Positions 27,133 to 37,171 of a DNA stretch of 64,000 bases are shown here, piece by piece. The translations under genes and the position numbers were made by a program. The stretch covers positions 496,001 to 560,000 of the forward strand of contig NZ_CABDUX010000001.1 in the NCBI RefSeq assembly GCF_901411515.1, read 5' to 3'. The first letter of the stretch is position 1. Each line of letters begins with the position of its first letter. Below the pieces are notes generated by a model that was not told the origin of the DNA, ran no database searches, and was given only the letters and a program-made list of their open reading frames with translations. The DNA is from Raoultibacter phocaeensis. Lineage in GTDB: Bacteria > Actinomycetota > Coriobacteriia > Coriobacteriales > Eggerthellaceae.

Positions 27133-28374
27133 CTAGCTCGACTTCCTCATAGTATGGCGCATGAAAAGACCCGCTGCACCGCCGATTCCGCCGAGAGACG
27201 CCAGCATGCCGACAACTGCAGCAAAAGGATCGCCTGTCGCGGAAAGCGAGGAGCTCTCAGCAGAAGCGCCCGTTGCCCTACCGCCAGCCGCAGGGGCATG
27301 GGAGTCCGCCGCAGACGGGCCGTTCGGAACCGCACCCGACGAGTCGTTCCCTGGTGCGTCGCTTGGATCGTCGGGATTGCCCGACGAATTGTCGGGCGGC
27401 GCGGAAAGGGCCTCGTATCGAGCAGCTACGATCATGTCGCGCGAAACGCGGTCGAACACGCCGTCCCATCCGAGAAATTCGTATCCGGGCACTTCGGGAA
27501 CCGCAGGAGCTTGTGCGGGTTGAAACAGACGCACGTGCTCGGCTTTCAGCACTTCGCCATCGAAACCGACGAAGGTGACCGATCTTGTGGCGGTATAGTA
27601 CACCGTACCGTCCTGCTCGAGGTGCCCCACCTTCTCGCCGTCCGAGTACACATCTATGGTTGCGTTTGCCACGATGCGATTGGTCGCCGAGATCAGCTCG
27701 TCGATTCCCGCCGTCCCAAACGGGACGACCACAGACGTCGCTACAGCCGCACTTCCAATCGAGTAGCCGTTCATCCAAACAGGATCGACCGCATTCACAT
27801 GCGATAGGTCGAGCGTGCCTCCAAAAACGGTAATCGCCCTTGCCTGCGCGCCGGGGCCCAACACCAAGGTCCCGCCCTTCCAGACCGTCACGTTACCGAT
27901 AGACGAGGTGAGCGAAACCGTTGCCTCGGTAATATCGGCTCCTCCCGTGCACGAACCGATCGTGACGCTTCCCGGGCCCCGCACTACCGTATCGCGAGCG
28001 CTATCGAGAGTTTGTATCGCGTTGTTGTCGCCATTCAGCCACAGCGTCGTGGATCTTTCGTCGGTAAGGGATTCGATCGAAACGCCCGACTCGAAGGTAA
28101 CACGTGAGACGCCTGCTTCGATATGGATATCGTTTCCCTCATCATCCGCCGCACTGGCTCCGTCCATCCCAAGTACGGTAACGCCATCGGACGAGATGAC
28201 GAGCTTACCGTTTTCGTAGACATAGCCGCCTTCGGGTCCCTCGACCGTGAAAGGCCCCGCATCGACAGGCTCGGCAGCCTCGGCCCGAAGCGGCATCGAC
28301 ACACAAAGCGCTGTCAAGGCAAGCATTGCGCACGCTATCGTTTTCGCACCAACCGTACGGACGGTTTCGTTCAC
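27133..28374 (-). CDS. LxxTGD-anchored surface protein with InlB-type repeat
   Basis: The 413-aa product has a Sec signal peptide (to about residue 34, cleavage after RAEA), a region of small repeated beta-type turns, and an InlB/Listeria-Bacteroides-like repeat at about residues 262-320 (SVTFVGFDGEVLKAE, then VPGYEFLGWDGVFD). A Ser/Pro/Gly-rich spacer follows. The C-terminus is a sorting signal: LSATGD at about residue 377, a hydrophobic helix and a basic tail RHTMRKSS. It should be covalently attached to the cell wall by a sortase, probably as an adhesin. It lies 57 bases downstream of a larger protein of similar design on the same strand, so the two may form an operon. Confidence 0.82.
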   Translation of the reverse strand: MNETVRTVGAKTIACAMLALTALCVSMPLRAEAAEPVDAGPFTVEGPEGGYVYENGKLVISSDGVTVLGMDGASAADDEGNDIHIEAGVSRVTFESGVSIESLTDERSTTLWLNGDNNAIQTLDSARDTVVRGPGSVTIGSCTGGADITEATVSLTSSIGNVTVWKGGTLVLGPGAQARAITVFGGTLDLSHVNAVDPVWMNGYSIGSAAVATSVVVPFGTAGIDELISATNRIVANATIDVYSDGEKVGHLEQDGTVYYTATRSVTFVGFDGEVLKAEHVRLFQPAQAPAVPEVPGYEFLGWDGVFDRVSRDMIVAARYEALSAPPDNSSGNPDDPSDAPGNDSSGAVPNGPSAADSHAPAAGGRATGASAESSSLSATGDPFAAVVGMLASLGGIGGAAGLFMRHTMRKSS

Positions 28375-28431
28375 GGCGGATCATCCCTTTCGTCGATTCG
28401 CCCTCATCGTACCGTCCGGACGGGTTATTGC

Positions 28432-31158
28432 TTAATTCGTTACGTTATTATCACGCATGCGATATCTCGCGGTTACCGATACGAGCACCACAGCAGCCAT
28501 GGCAGCAAGCACAGCAGCCACGATCGGCGCAGGACCGTCTCCCGTTCGGGCAAGTGCCTTGCCCGTGTCAATCGGCTTCGGGTCAGTCGGTTTCGGATCG
28601 ACGGGATCGGGGTCGGGATCGATCGGCCCGGGTGGCACGGGGTCGTCTGCAACCCATTTCGCGTACAGCGTCATGTCGCCCATCACCAGATCGGCGAAAT
28701 CCCACTTCGTCGAAAGCGCCTCGTCTGCGTACCAGCCCTCGAGTGTATGGCCTTCGAGCACAGGTTTTTCGGCACCCGACGGCTCGATCGCCGCAGTGGC
28801 GCGTGCCACCGTCTGATCGGCCGGTTTGGGCGCTCCGCCGTTCGGCTCGAATTGAACAAGATAGGTAACCGTATCCTGTGGCTTGATGCCCGCAAGCAGC
28901 ACGACGTTGTGCGAAGAGCCCTCAGGACCTACAACTACCTTCTCCCCCGCTGCATTCGCCGTGCGCGTTGCCGTGATCTCGAGGCCTGATTCGGCGCTTC
29001 CGGTACCCGACGTCGTATACACGCCGGTATCGTGCGCGGCGAAAAGCACCTGGGGATGGTTCACAGACCACGCGTAGTTCGACGGCTTGACCATATGCCA
29101 ACTGCCCGCATACGGGTTGAAAGCATCGTTCGCATTGTCGGCGAGCGCGTCGCTCACCGGGATGCTGTAGCACTCGGTCACCGTACCGCCGTTGGCTTTG
29201 ATCTCGTTTTTCCCAACCTCGTAGTTCGAAATGTCGATGGCAGCCACGTCGTTCGCATCAGGCGAATAGACGTCGACAAGGCGCGATGTTCCCACGACCT
29301 CAGAACCCGACGAAGACTCGACCGAACCGGCGAGCGCGATACCCGCCACATCGCCAACAGCCGCTATGTCGGATCCATTGCTCGCATAGATGCGCGTGCT
29401 ATCGTAGTCGTCTTCGCCGCTATTCCGAACGGTGTACGGATCGGGCGGGTCGGGCTGCTCATAGCAGGCGCTCAGCCAGCCGTATGTCGCACCGTCAGCC
29501 TTAATCGAGGTAGCGTCCACAAACACCTTGCCAGGATGGCTCAGGATAGCCGCCGTGGGATACGTGACGGGCGTCGAGAGAAGCGCGAACTCACTTTCCG
29601 CGGGTCTTCCCGACGCAGAGGTATCGAACGCGCTGTTCGTGAACTCGAACCGCTCGCCGTCGATCTCCAAACCCACATCGGTGCCGTTCGCGACGATGGT
29701 CGCGTTGTCGACGATGCCGACAGGCTGCTCTTCTTCAGCTTCGAGCGTTGCATAGGTCGGAACCGGCGCCATCATGAGCGAGAGCAGCATACCCGTCGAT
29801 TCCTTGCTCACCATATCAGCCGAGACCTTCGTGTTAACGATATGCGGTCCGCGGAATATTGCCCCCTTCCACCCCCATTCTTCGGGAGTTCCCGCCGATA
29901 CGGTTACGGAGGGAACCTCTTTGCCCACACCGAATATCTCGGTCCTTCGTGCAACCTCGATTCCCATATCGCCGGACACGATGTCAATGGTAGCGCTGCT
30001 CCGATTGGCTTCATCGCCGATCAGAAGCGTTTCCGCAAACATGCCCTGGAGGTCCGTTTCAATGTCGATTGAACCTGAAGCACCGAGAACCGCTTCGTTA
30101 ACGTTGATGCCTAAGCCCTGAGACAAACTCATCGTGATGGAGCCGCCATCGAGAGAGAGCCTGCTCGGCGCATACCCCACAATGCCGCTCGCATACGAGC
30201 CGTCAGTTGAGGCCATGGTGACGGATGCGTCTTTTATCGCGAACTCCGTAAAATTGAGCCGGAGCATTGTGCCGCCCGTCTCTCCACCGTCGGCAGAAAC
30301 CGTAACGCTTCCGCCTCCGTCCACACGCGAGGTGGGAAGAATCCATTCTTCGGCTTCGGTATCCCAGTCAGCAAGATGCCCCGCGTCGATCATTATCATC
30401 GAGGACAGGTACGAAGCGCCGCTTACCTGCACGTCGATCGCACCGCCTTGAACCATCAATACGCCGTACACGCCTATCAAATGGTCGATGTACTCATCAC
30501 CGATTGAGGTCAACGTCGACTTCAAAGTTCCTAAAACCGTCAAGTCGATGCAGTCGAGGGGACCGCTGAACTCAACGACGGAATCTGAAGCGATAATGAC
30601 GCTCAAGCCGAAAAGCGTCCAATCGTGCTGATCCCAATCCATAAGCTGGGCACCTGCAAGCGTGCCGCTTCCGTTGATGGTGAGCGTTCCCTCGATGCCA
30701 GGCTCCAAGGCAAGTTTAGTGTTACCATCGAACGCCCCCGAGCCAGACGTTGCCCCTGATAAGGTAAACGTACCGTCAGATGAAAGAGAAAGCGTTGAGT
30801 CGCCCGATTGATCGATGACGATCTCAGAAACGGCCTCCGTCTCATCCGTGCGTGTTTCTACCGCCGACGGCACCTCGCCTTGGGCGGCATTCTGGCTAGC
30901 GGTACCGTCCTGAGCACCCTCGCCGTTCGCCAGCCCCCGTTGAGGCGCATCGGTGTCGTTGCCTTCGAAATCACCATCACCAGAACCGGCTTCCTCGCCC
31001 CTGGAGTCCGAAGGGGTTTGGGTTTGCTGCACGTTTGGTTGTGTATCGGCCCCCAGGGCAACTCCCTCGGCAAGCGCCGCCATCGGCAGCGCGGCTGCCA
31101 AGAACAATGCCAGCACCGCGGCAATCACCGCACGCGGAAACGTAGTCACGATCCTCAT
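28432..31158 (-). CDS. Large LxxTGD-anchored surface protein, probable beta-helix adhesin
   Basis: The 908-aa product has a Sec signal peptide (FPRAVIAAVLALFLAAALPM, cleavage after ALAE region), an acidic Gln/Asp-rich spacer, and a long central region of short beta-strand repeats with many Asp, Gly, Ser and Thr residues, resembling a right-handed beta-helix. An InlB-type repeat occupies about residues 765-845 (LEGHTLEGWYADEALSTKWD), followed by a Pro-Asp spacer (PIDPDPDPVDPKPTDPKP) and the sorting signal LARTGD near residue 868, a hydrophobic helix and RYRMRDNNVTN. The start is the ATG at 31158, with AAGGAGGG upstream; the frame extension to 31308 crosses the promoter region. It is divergent from another surface gene at 31608. 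Confidence 0.82.
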   Translation of the reverse strand: MRIVTTFPRAVIAAVLALFLAAALPMAALAEGVALGADTQPNVQQTQTPSDSRGEEAGSGDGDFEGNDTDAPQRGLANGEGAQDGTASQNAAQGEVPSAVETRTDETEAVSEIVIDQSGDSTLSLSSDGTFTLSGATSGSGAFDGNTKLALEPGIEGTLTINGSGTLAGAQLMDWDQHDWTLFGLSVIIASDSVVEFSGPLDCIDLTVLGTLKSTLTSIGDEYIDHLIGVYGVLMVQGGAIDVQVSGASYLSSMIMIDAGHLADWDTEAEEWILPTSRVDGGGSVTVSADGGETGGTMLRLNFTEFAIKDASVTMASTDGSYASGIVGYAPSRLSLDGGSITMSLSQGLGINVNEAVLGASGSIDIETDLQGMFAETLLIGDEANRSSATIDIVSGDMGIEVARRTEIFGVGKEVPSVTVSAGTPEEWGWKGAIFRGPHIVNTKVSADMVSKESTGMLLSLMMAPVPTYATLEAEEEQPVGIVDNATIVANGTDVGLEIDGERFEFTNSAFDTSASGRPAESEFALLSTPVTYPTAAILSHPGKVFVDATSIKADGATYGWLSACYEQPDPPDPYTVRNSGEDDYDSTRIYASNGSDIAAVGDVAGIALAGSVESSSGSEVVGTSRLVDVYSPDANDVAAIDISNYEVGKNEIKANGGTVTECYSIPVSDALADNANDAFNPYAGSWHMVKPSNYAWSVNHPQVLFAAHDTGVYTTSGTGSAESGLEITATRTANAAGEKVVVGPEGSSHNVVLLAGIKPQDTVTYLVQFEPNGGAPKPADQTVARATAAIEPSGAEKPVLEGHTLEGWYADEALSTKWDFADLVMGDMTLYAKWVADDPVPPGPIDPDPDPVDPKPTDPKPIDTGKALARTGDGPAPIVAAVLAAMAAVVLVSVTARYRMRDNNVTN

Positions 31159-31607
31159 AGAGTTCCCTCCTTGCATGCCCGCATTTCGCAGACGCGCACC
31201 ACTGAGTACGACAGATGTAAAAGAGAATACGTTATGTAACGTATATTTGTAACTTATTCCACAAATTAAATGTAACATCATACTTATTTGGGAGATGAGC
31301 GGTAGCAATTGAACGGGGTAACGGGATCGGACTGCGTTGTAGTGGTTTACGCTGCGGTTGCCGCCCGCTATCTCCCACGATGCCAGGGCATTCGAACATG
31401 CAAGTTCTTGTATATATCCCTAGTGATTTTGTCAAGATAAAACATAATAACTTCCCAATATGTCCATAAGTAAGTATTATAATACATTCCCTATTCACGG
31501 TGTCGTTGTCATTGGGGGCTTTCAGCACAAGAGGCCGATCACCGCTCAAGGCTCCCGCATAGCATGCCATCGAACGACTATGGAAACGTACACGAGAGGA
31601 ACCAGCT
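31159..31607. other. Divergent intergenic region between two surface-protein genes
   Basis: This 449-base AT-rich stretch separates the minus-strand adhesin and the plus-strand adhesin. It contains the operator-like repeats at 31228-31276, a consensus TATAAT at 31478-31483 (with only a weak -35 for a 17-base spacer) pointing toward the plus-strand gene, and TATATATC near 31411. No gene is supported. The low GC compared with its neighbours suggests a long regulated promoter region. Confidence 0.5.
31228..31276. promoter_or_regulatory. Operator-like palindrome and TGTAAC repeats
   Basis: TACGTT and AACGTA flank ATGT at 31228-31243 as a 16-base palindrome with a non-matching centre. TGTAAC occurs at 31235, 31248 and 31271 in the same direction. 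The group lies 70-120 bases upstream of the minus-strand adhesin start, where an activator or repressor site would be expected. Function is inferred from position and symmetry only. Confidence 0.35.
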
Positions 31608-34600
31608 ACGAAAGCAGTTCGCGCCCTCTGCGCCGCCCTACTCGCTCTGACCCTTGCGGCGAGCCCCGCATTTGCAGCAATTCCGAGTAGCGCCGATGAT
31701 GCGAAGGATACAGCCGTCGCATCTGAGGCCGCTATCCAAGCACAAACCGCTGACGGACCGGCTGAATCCAACAATCCAGAGCACCAGCAAGGAGAAGCTC
31801 GAGGGGATCAAGAAGAAACCAACGAGCAAGCGCCACCCCTAGATTCCGAGGGCGAAGAACAAGGCGACAGTCCGAGCAATACGACATCGAACGAACTCTT
31901 TGATGCAGTGATGGATCGTACGGCCAAAAACCCTGCATCTTCGGCCCGCGAAGCTGCACCGCGCTCACTTGACGACACGTTCTCCTTCAAAGTTCCTACT
32001 GCCTCGTATTTCAGCTCGGCTGCCATGCAGTACCGCGAAGTCGGCACCGATACCTGGATCACCCTGCCGCGCTCCACCGAGGAAAGCGGCTACTACACCT
32101 TCTCGGCATCCGCCACCTCACTTAGCGATGGCACCGATTACGAATACGTCGTATCCTTGCTTTCACCTCAGCGCACGGGCAACGTCGGAGGACTTGTATA
32201 CCATAAGGTAGTCGGCACGTTCTCCCATAGCGCAAATGGCTCGTGGTCGCATGTGAACAACAACGGCGAACAGGGAATGGTCTCCCAAGCCGATGACGGC
32301 GGCACCACGACGGTTACGCTCAACCGCGCACCGAAATACCTCGCCTACAAAGCGCGCGCCTTCTCGATAGAGACTAGCGTTCCGCTCGCCCACGCCTATG
32401 CCGAAGTTCCCGACGTGCTCGACGGGACCGTACAGGACATGCCGAACGAGACGAACCGGTGGCGGAAGACGTACTACGTCCCCGCTGCATCCTACGATAC
32501 GACGCAAGCGGCAAAAACTGCGCTTGCCAACGCAGGATACCCGTTCATCGGCACTGAGCCGACCGACGAAGCCGCGAACTCGATACACATCCAAGACTTC
32601 TCGATGCCCTACGCGCTTTCCGTCAGCCTGTACGAAACGGCTACAGGTACATACCACCCGAACGGCCACGGCACAACCCATAAGCTTGAAGATACGCTCG
32701 AACCCGATGTCCAAAACCCCCATACCGTTACGGTAAACAGCAGGCAAACCGCTACGCAGTTCTACCTCACGCTTACACAGCGTGCGCCATCGATTCTCGT
32801 AAGCGGCCTGTACGAGGGCTCAACCATCCAAGGCAAAACCCCTGAAGACGAAGCGCTCTTTACGATTACCGATGCATCTGCCGGCAAGAACGTCGAATTC
32901 GACGTGGGAACCGAAACGGTGAATGTACAGCTCGAAATCGTCGGACCCGGGCTTTTCACCGTTCCTCTCACCTTTACCGTCAACGGATCCGACGGATCGG
33001 TCGTATTCGCAAACGAAGAAGAAGCACAACGGGCTGCGGAATCGATATCCTTCGATGAAAGCCGCACGCTTTCTATAAAGCAGATGCCGAAGCTCGAGCC
33101 CGAGCAGGACGGACCCGTCATCAGCGCGCATTCGGAATCGCTGTTCGAATACATCCAGAATACGCGCTCGTATGCACCGGGCAACGCGGTCAGGGGAGAA
33201 TTCCGCATTGCCAACTCGCGCGACGATGCTTCGTTCAAGATAGTCGATTACCGCGTGAGCCCGCAATACCGCCCCTTCGAACAGCTTTTGCGCACCGATT
33301 CGGTGGCCATACGAAAATGCTTCAGCCAGTACTTCCCCGACGAGACGTACAACGGCAAGGCGTACTACCTCTACGATTTCGAAAACCTCGTGGGCATGAG
33401 CATGTCCGATGCGCTGCTTGCACTGTATAAGCAAGAATACCCTTCAATCGACTCCCTTTCCGATCTGCCTGACGACGTGCTCGCCCACGAGATATTTTTC
33501 GACGACAGCAGGTGGACGTTCAGTGCAGATCGTCTCGATTTTTCGAAAGGTCCGTTCGATCGCGTCGGTGACTCCTACGTGATCCTTGAAACCGATCCCG
33601 TCATGCAGGCGCTTGCAAACGAGTTGCTCTACGAGAGGTCGCTCTTGATTACGTTCGACGATACGCGCTATCCGCTCAACCCGTATCTCAACGTCAGCGA
33701 AGAGATAGCAACGGCTCCCGTTGAGCGAACCCGCTTGCTGTATCCGTCGTACCGCGATCGCACCGAAGCAAACAAAGCAATGATGGACGACATCATGGCC
33801 GACCTGCCGATCCTTAGGCCTTCGGGCAGCAGCGGCGATTCGATCACGTTCGACGAGTTTGCGTTCGGCCTCAACGGAAGCTACATCTCCAACCCCTACG
33901 TCAGGTCGAATTACGAGTTTTCCTTCGATTTCGAGGTGATCCTATCGATCGTAGGCATCGAGGGCGTAGCCTTTATGGATGAGAACCGCAACGGCGTGCG
34001 CGATGACGGCGAAGAGCTGCTCGAAAACGTGCCGATAACCTTGCACGGATCGGACGGCGAGATGGGGACGTATGTAACCGACGAGTTCGGACGCTACGAA
34101 ATCCCCGATGTTCCCGCTCGATCAGGATATACGCTTTCCGTCGAGACGCCCGACGGGTTGGAGATAACCGCAAACGTCGTTGCCGACAGCATCGACGGCA
34201 ACAAATTCTCACAAAGCGGCTCCACCGCCCCGTTCGACGTGGAGGCAGACGAGGCGTACCGCTTCAACGTCGGGTTCGTCACTTTCGCGCCCGTAGAATA
34301 CTATACGCTTACCTACCATCCCAACGGAGGCAGCGGCACTATCGCCGATCCTGTAGGAACCTACGCTGTCGGGTCCGAAGCAATCGTGCTTCCCCACAAT
34401 CATGCCGAAGGAGCTTCGTCAGGCTTCATGCGAGAAGGCCACACGTTCGTTTCGTGGAACGAGCGGCCCGACGGAAGCGGGGCCTCGTTCGCACCCGACG
34501 ACAGGATAATCATGGATGGCCACAAGACGCTCTACGCCCAGTGGAAACCCGTCGGGACACCGACCCCCGAGCCTTCCGATCCGACACACCCATCCGATCC

Positions 34601-34787
34601 GAAACCGCTTCCCGGAAAAGGCGGCGCGAACTCGAAGCTCGCCGCAACAGGCGATAGCAACTTCGGCCCGCTCACGCTCTTGATCGGCATAGGCGCGGGC
34701 GCACTCGCCTGTGCGCTTGCGAGCCTGAACCGCCGACGTGCGACAACGAAGCGCGCAGGCGGATCGCGGGAAAACCCCTACGAGTAA
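31608..34787 (+). CDS. LxxTGD-anchored surface protein with SdrD-B and InlB domains; start codon is ACG
   Basis: The open frame codes for about 1059 residues. A clear signal peptide (KAVRALCAALLALTLAASPA, cleavage after AFA) starts at 31608, where the codon is ACG instead of ATG; GAGAGGA lies seven bases upstream at ideal spacing. In-frame upstream there is a TAG at 31560 and no ATG, GTG or TTG between. The next standard starts (GTG 31908, ATG 31911) would delete the signal peptide. The mature protein has an acidic linker, an SdrD B-like domain (VAFMDENRNGVRDDGEELLE, about residues 784-890), an InlB-type repeat (about 895-980) and the sorting signal LAATGD near residue 1010 with a helix and basic tail. 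The gene may be silenced by a point mutation or use a rare start. Confidence 0.75.
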   Translation, partial: TKAVRALCAALLALTLAASPAFAAIPSSADDAKDTAVASEAAIQAQTADGPAESNNPEHQQGEARGDQEETNEQAPPLDSEGEEQGDSPSNTTSNELFDAVMDRTAKNPASSAREAAPRSLDDTFSFKVPTASYFSSAAMQYREVGTDTWITLPRSTEESGYYTFSASATSLSDGTDYEYVVSLLSPQRTGNVGGLVYHKVVGTFSHSANGSWSHVNNNGEQGMVSQADDGGTTTVTLNRAPKYLAYKARAFSIETSVPLAHAYAEVPDVLDGTVQDMPNETNRWRKTYYVPAASYDTTQAAKTALANAGYPFIGTEPTDEAANSIHIQDFSMPYALSVSLYETATGTYHPNGHGTTHKLEDTLEPDVQNPHTVTVNSRQTATQFYLTLTQRAPSILVSGLYEGSTIQGKTPEDEALFTITDASAGKNVEFDVGTETVNVQLEIVGPGLFTVPLTFTVNGSDGSVVFANEEEAQRAAESISFDESRTLSIKQMPKLEPEQDGPVISAHSESLFEYIQNTRSYAPGNAVRGEFRIANSRDDASFKIVDYRVSPQYRPFEQLLRTDSVAIRKCFSQYFPDETYNGKAYYLYDFENLVGMSMSDALLALYKQEYPSIDSLSDLPDDVLAHEIFFDDSRWTFSADRLDFSKGPFDRVGDSYVILETDPVMQALANELLYERSLLITFDDTRYPLNPYLNVSEEIATAPVERTRLLYPSYRDRTEANKAMMDDIMADLPILRPSGSSGDSITFDEFAFGLNGSYISNPYVRSNYEFSFDFEVILSIVGIEGVAFMDENRNGVRDDGEELLENVPITLHGSDGEMGTYVTDEFGRYEIPDVPARSGYTLSVETPDGLEITANVVADSIDGNKFSQSGSTAPFDVEADEAYRFNVGFVTFAPVEYYTLTYHPNGGSGTIADPVGTYAVGSEAIVLPHNHAEGASSGFMREGHTFVSWNERPDGSGASFAPDDRIIMDGHKTLYAQWKPVGTPTPEPSDPTHPSDPKPLPGKGGANSKLAATGDSNFGPLTLLIGIGAGALACALASLNRRRATTKRAGGSRENPYE

Positions 34788-34872
34788 TGCGTTTTTCGCG
34801 AATATCGCAGGCCTGCCCTCCGTGCTGGTGAAAAAAGGGTATATCTTCTCTGATTGACAAGAAAGGGATGCC

Positions 34873-35307
34873 ATGGCAGACATACCCCGCACCACCAGCA
34901 CGGGACTCGTACTCTTCGCTCTTGCAGCGCTGTTCACGTTCGGTTTCATCACGCTGCTTCAATTCGCCCCGATGCCGTGGTTTTTCGGAGCGCTTATAGC
35001 CATGCACGCGGGCATCGCGCTGTTCATCGTCAGCAAGCGCTTATTCAAATCATGCAGCTACATCGTAGCGCGCTACTATCGCCTCGAATACGTGCTCCTT
35101 GTCCCCTATCTGCTCATCATGGCGTATGCATTCGCAAGCAAGGCAGGCGTTGTTCCCCTGTTCGAAACCCAGAAGAGCATCGTTACGCTCGCTTATACGG
35201 CCTTCTGCTTCGGCATGACGCTCTGGAATTTCGCTCGCATGCGCAAAGACGTGCGCAACCAGCAAATCGAGGTCATCGCCACGCGCGAAGCGCTCGGAGC
35301 CATCTAG
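34873..35307 (+). CDS. Small polytopic membrane protein of unknown function
   Basis: The 144-aa product has about four hydrophobic helices (residues about 11-32, 36-52, 70-90 and 101-117) and a charged C-terminal tail (RMRKDVRNQQIEVIATREAL). I do not recognise a family. AGAAAGGG precedes the ATG. It lies 85 bases after the adhesin gene and 167 bases before the universal stress protein gene, on the same strand, but nothing ties it functionally to either. Confidence 0.75.
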   Translation: MADIPRTTSTGLVLFALAALFTFGFITLLQFAPMPWFFGALIAMHAGIALFIVSKRLFKSCSYIVARYYRLEYVLLVPYLLIMAYAFASKAGVVPLFETQKSIVTLAYTAFCFGMTLWNFARMRKDVRNQQIEVIATREALGAI

Positions 35308-35474
35308 CTTCAGTCAAACGGCATCGCGAATCCACCCCGTGCCAGCCTAGTTCAAACCCGCACCGCAAAAGGCCGAAGGCTCGCTTTCGAATCGGCAATC
35401 GAATGCATCCTTTCGTTTCGCTTCCTGCGAGTTAGCTATAATGGGTACATCGTAAGCTCGGTGGGAGGAGACTC

Positions 35475-35951
35475 ATGCTGTACAGAACCATCATCGTACC
35501 GTACGACAATTCGAAATCGGCCCATGCGGCCTTGACTGAGGCCATGAGGATCGCATCGACCGACCCCGATGCAGCCATCCGCATCCTCCATATCGTCGAT
35601 ACCGAGCAGCGGGTCATCGACAAACTTGAAGCGACGAGCGGCCAACCCGATGCCCCTAAACCGTCATCCGAAGCGCTGAGGGCGCTGTTCGACGAGGTCA
35701 TCCATGAAGCTGATGCCGAGTTGCACGAGCGAATCGATCCGATCATCGCAGCCGGCGACACGAAAGTCAGCATCGATATCGTCGAGGAGACGCTGCCCGG
35801 CGATCAGATCGTTGCCTACGCTACCGAGCATCGCGCCGATCTCATCGTCATGGGCTCACGCGGGCTCGGCGCGCTGCGCGGCATCCTCGGCAGCGTATCG
35901 AGTCACGTGCTAAGAACCGCTCCCATGCCGGTCCTCATCGTAAAGCAATAA
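35475..35951 (+). CDS. Universal stress protein (UspA family)
   Basis: The 158-aa product has the UspA fold markers: the N-terminal strand YRTIIVPYDNSKSAHAALTE with its Asp for ATP binding, the RADLIVMGSRGLGALRGILG stretch containing the G-2X-G-9X-G-S/T nucleotide motif, and the final strand APMPVLIVKQ. It therefore probably binds ATP. Its role is likely in stress or energy starvation responses. GGGAGGAG lies five bases before the ATG. A 15-base gap to the next gene suggests co-transcription with the YdcF-like gene. Confidence 0.92.
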   Translation: MLYRTIIVPYDNSKSAHAALTEAMRIASTDPDAAIRILHIVDTEQRVIDKLEATSGQPDAPKPSSEALRALFDEVIHEADAELHERIDPIIAAGDTKVSIDIVEETLPGDQIVAYATEHRADLIVMGSRGLGALRGILGSVSSHVLRTAPMPVLIVKQ

Positions 35952-35966
35952 CGGGGTTCGGCCTTC

Positions 35967-37037
35967 ATGGATGCCCTTCTGCTCATGTGCCTTGTTACAG
36001 CGGTCTCGTTCGCTGTGTTCGCTCTCGTCTATCGAGCGAACAAGACGAATATGCTCACGGGGTTCACGTTCGGGGCATTCCTATTCTCGCTTGCCCTCAC
36101 GTTGGGGGTTGTCACCGTATCACACGAAGACAACCCGTTTTTCCTGTACCCGCTCATCGCCGTCGCCGTCCTTGCGGTTATCGCCGCTTTGTTCGGCTTG
36201 TACATCCTTATCGCATTTCTGCTGTTCAACGCCAGGACCGTGTTCAAACGGGAAGGCCATTCACTTGCCAATTCGCTCACGCTTCTAGCAGCCGTAGCAA
36301 TCGTTGTCTTCGTAGCCGTTTCATGGCTGGTCGCATCCCAATCGACGCCGTTTTGGGTGCAGGCGCTCTGGTCGGGCATAGCAGCCGTCGTCGGCGTGTA
36401 CACCTTCATCGTGTTTTTGTTCCTTATGACGGCGTTTCTGTGCAGTATCGCACGGCCGAGGAAAAACAAGGATTACATCATCGTGTTGGGAAGCGGACTT
36501 ATCAAGGGGCAGGTCACACCGCTTTTAGCCTCGCGCATCCGCAAAGCCATCGTGTTCGCGCAAAAGCAGGATGAGAAAACGGGAAAGCTTCCGATTTTGA
36601 TTATGTCCGGCGGACAAGGGCCCGACGAACCGCGTGCCGAAGCCGAAGCGATGAGGGAGTTCGCCCTCAATGCGGGTTTCGATGCCGACCACGTGCTCGT
36701 TGAGAACAAATCGACCGACACCGCCGAGAATATGGCGTTTTCGAAAGCCATCATGGATGCACGCTCCCCCGAAGGGTACAAGGCAATCTATTCGACGAGC
36801 AACTACCACGTGATGCGGGCAGGTATCTACGCGCGACAGGCCGGTCTCAAGATGGACGGCCTCGGCGCGAAGACCGCGTTCTATTACCTTCCGAACGCGC
36901 TGTTGCGGGAGTTCGCCGCACTCCTCATCATGCGCAAGCGCCGCTATATCATCACCGTCGCCGTTGTGTTTCTGCTTTCGGTAGCAACGACGGGGCTCCC
37001 GTATTATCTTGCGCAGATGATTGCAAATGCAGTGTAG
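35967..37037 (+). CDS. YdcF/SanA/ElyC (DUF218) family membrane protein
   Basis: The 356-aa product has about five N-terminal helices (residues 1-155), a DUF218 domain beginning DYIIVLGSGLIKGQVTPLLA and containing ILIMSGGQGPDEPRAEAEAM, VENKSTDTAENMAFSKAIM and STSNYHVMRAGIYARQAGL, and a C-terminal helix. The domain structure matches the YdcF-like envelope proteins linked to cell-wall or envelope integrity, though the reaction is not established. The gene follows the universal stress gene by 15 bases. Confidence 0.88.
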   Translation: MDALLLMCLVTAVSFAVFALVYRANKTNMLTGFTFGAFLFSLALTLGVVTVSHEDNPFFLYPLIAVAVLAVIAALFGLYILIAFLLFNARTVFKREGHSLANSLTLLAAVAIVVFVAVSWLVASQSTPFWVQALWSGIAAVVGVYTFIVFLFLMTAFLCSIARPRKNKDYIIVLGSGLIKGQVTPLLASRIRKAIVFAQKQDEKTGKLPILIMSGGQGPDEPRAEAEAMREFALNAGFDADHVLVENKSTDTAENMAFSKAIMDARSPEGYKAIYSTSNYHVMRAGIYARQAGLKMDGLGAKTAFYYLPNALLREFAALLIMRKRRYIITVAVVFLLSVATTGLPYYLAQMIANAV

Positions 37038-37171
37038 GCCCGCCCACCGCCCAGCCGTCCAGAGCGCTGCCAAGATTGCCATGTTTCCGCATAGCGCCAG
37101 ATGGCGATCTGGTGCTTGAACACTCAGAACGTACGAAAATACGAGTCCCGACCTTATGAGCTCTACGAGCG

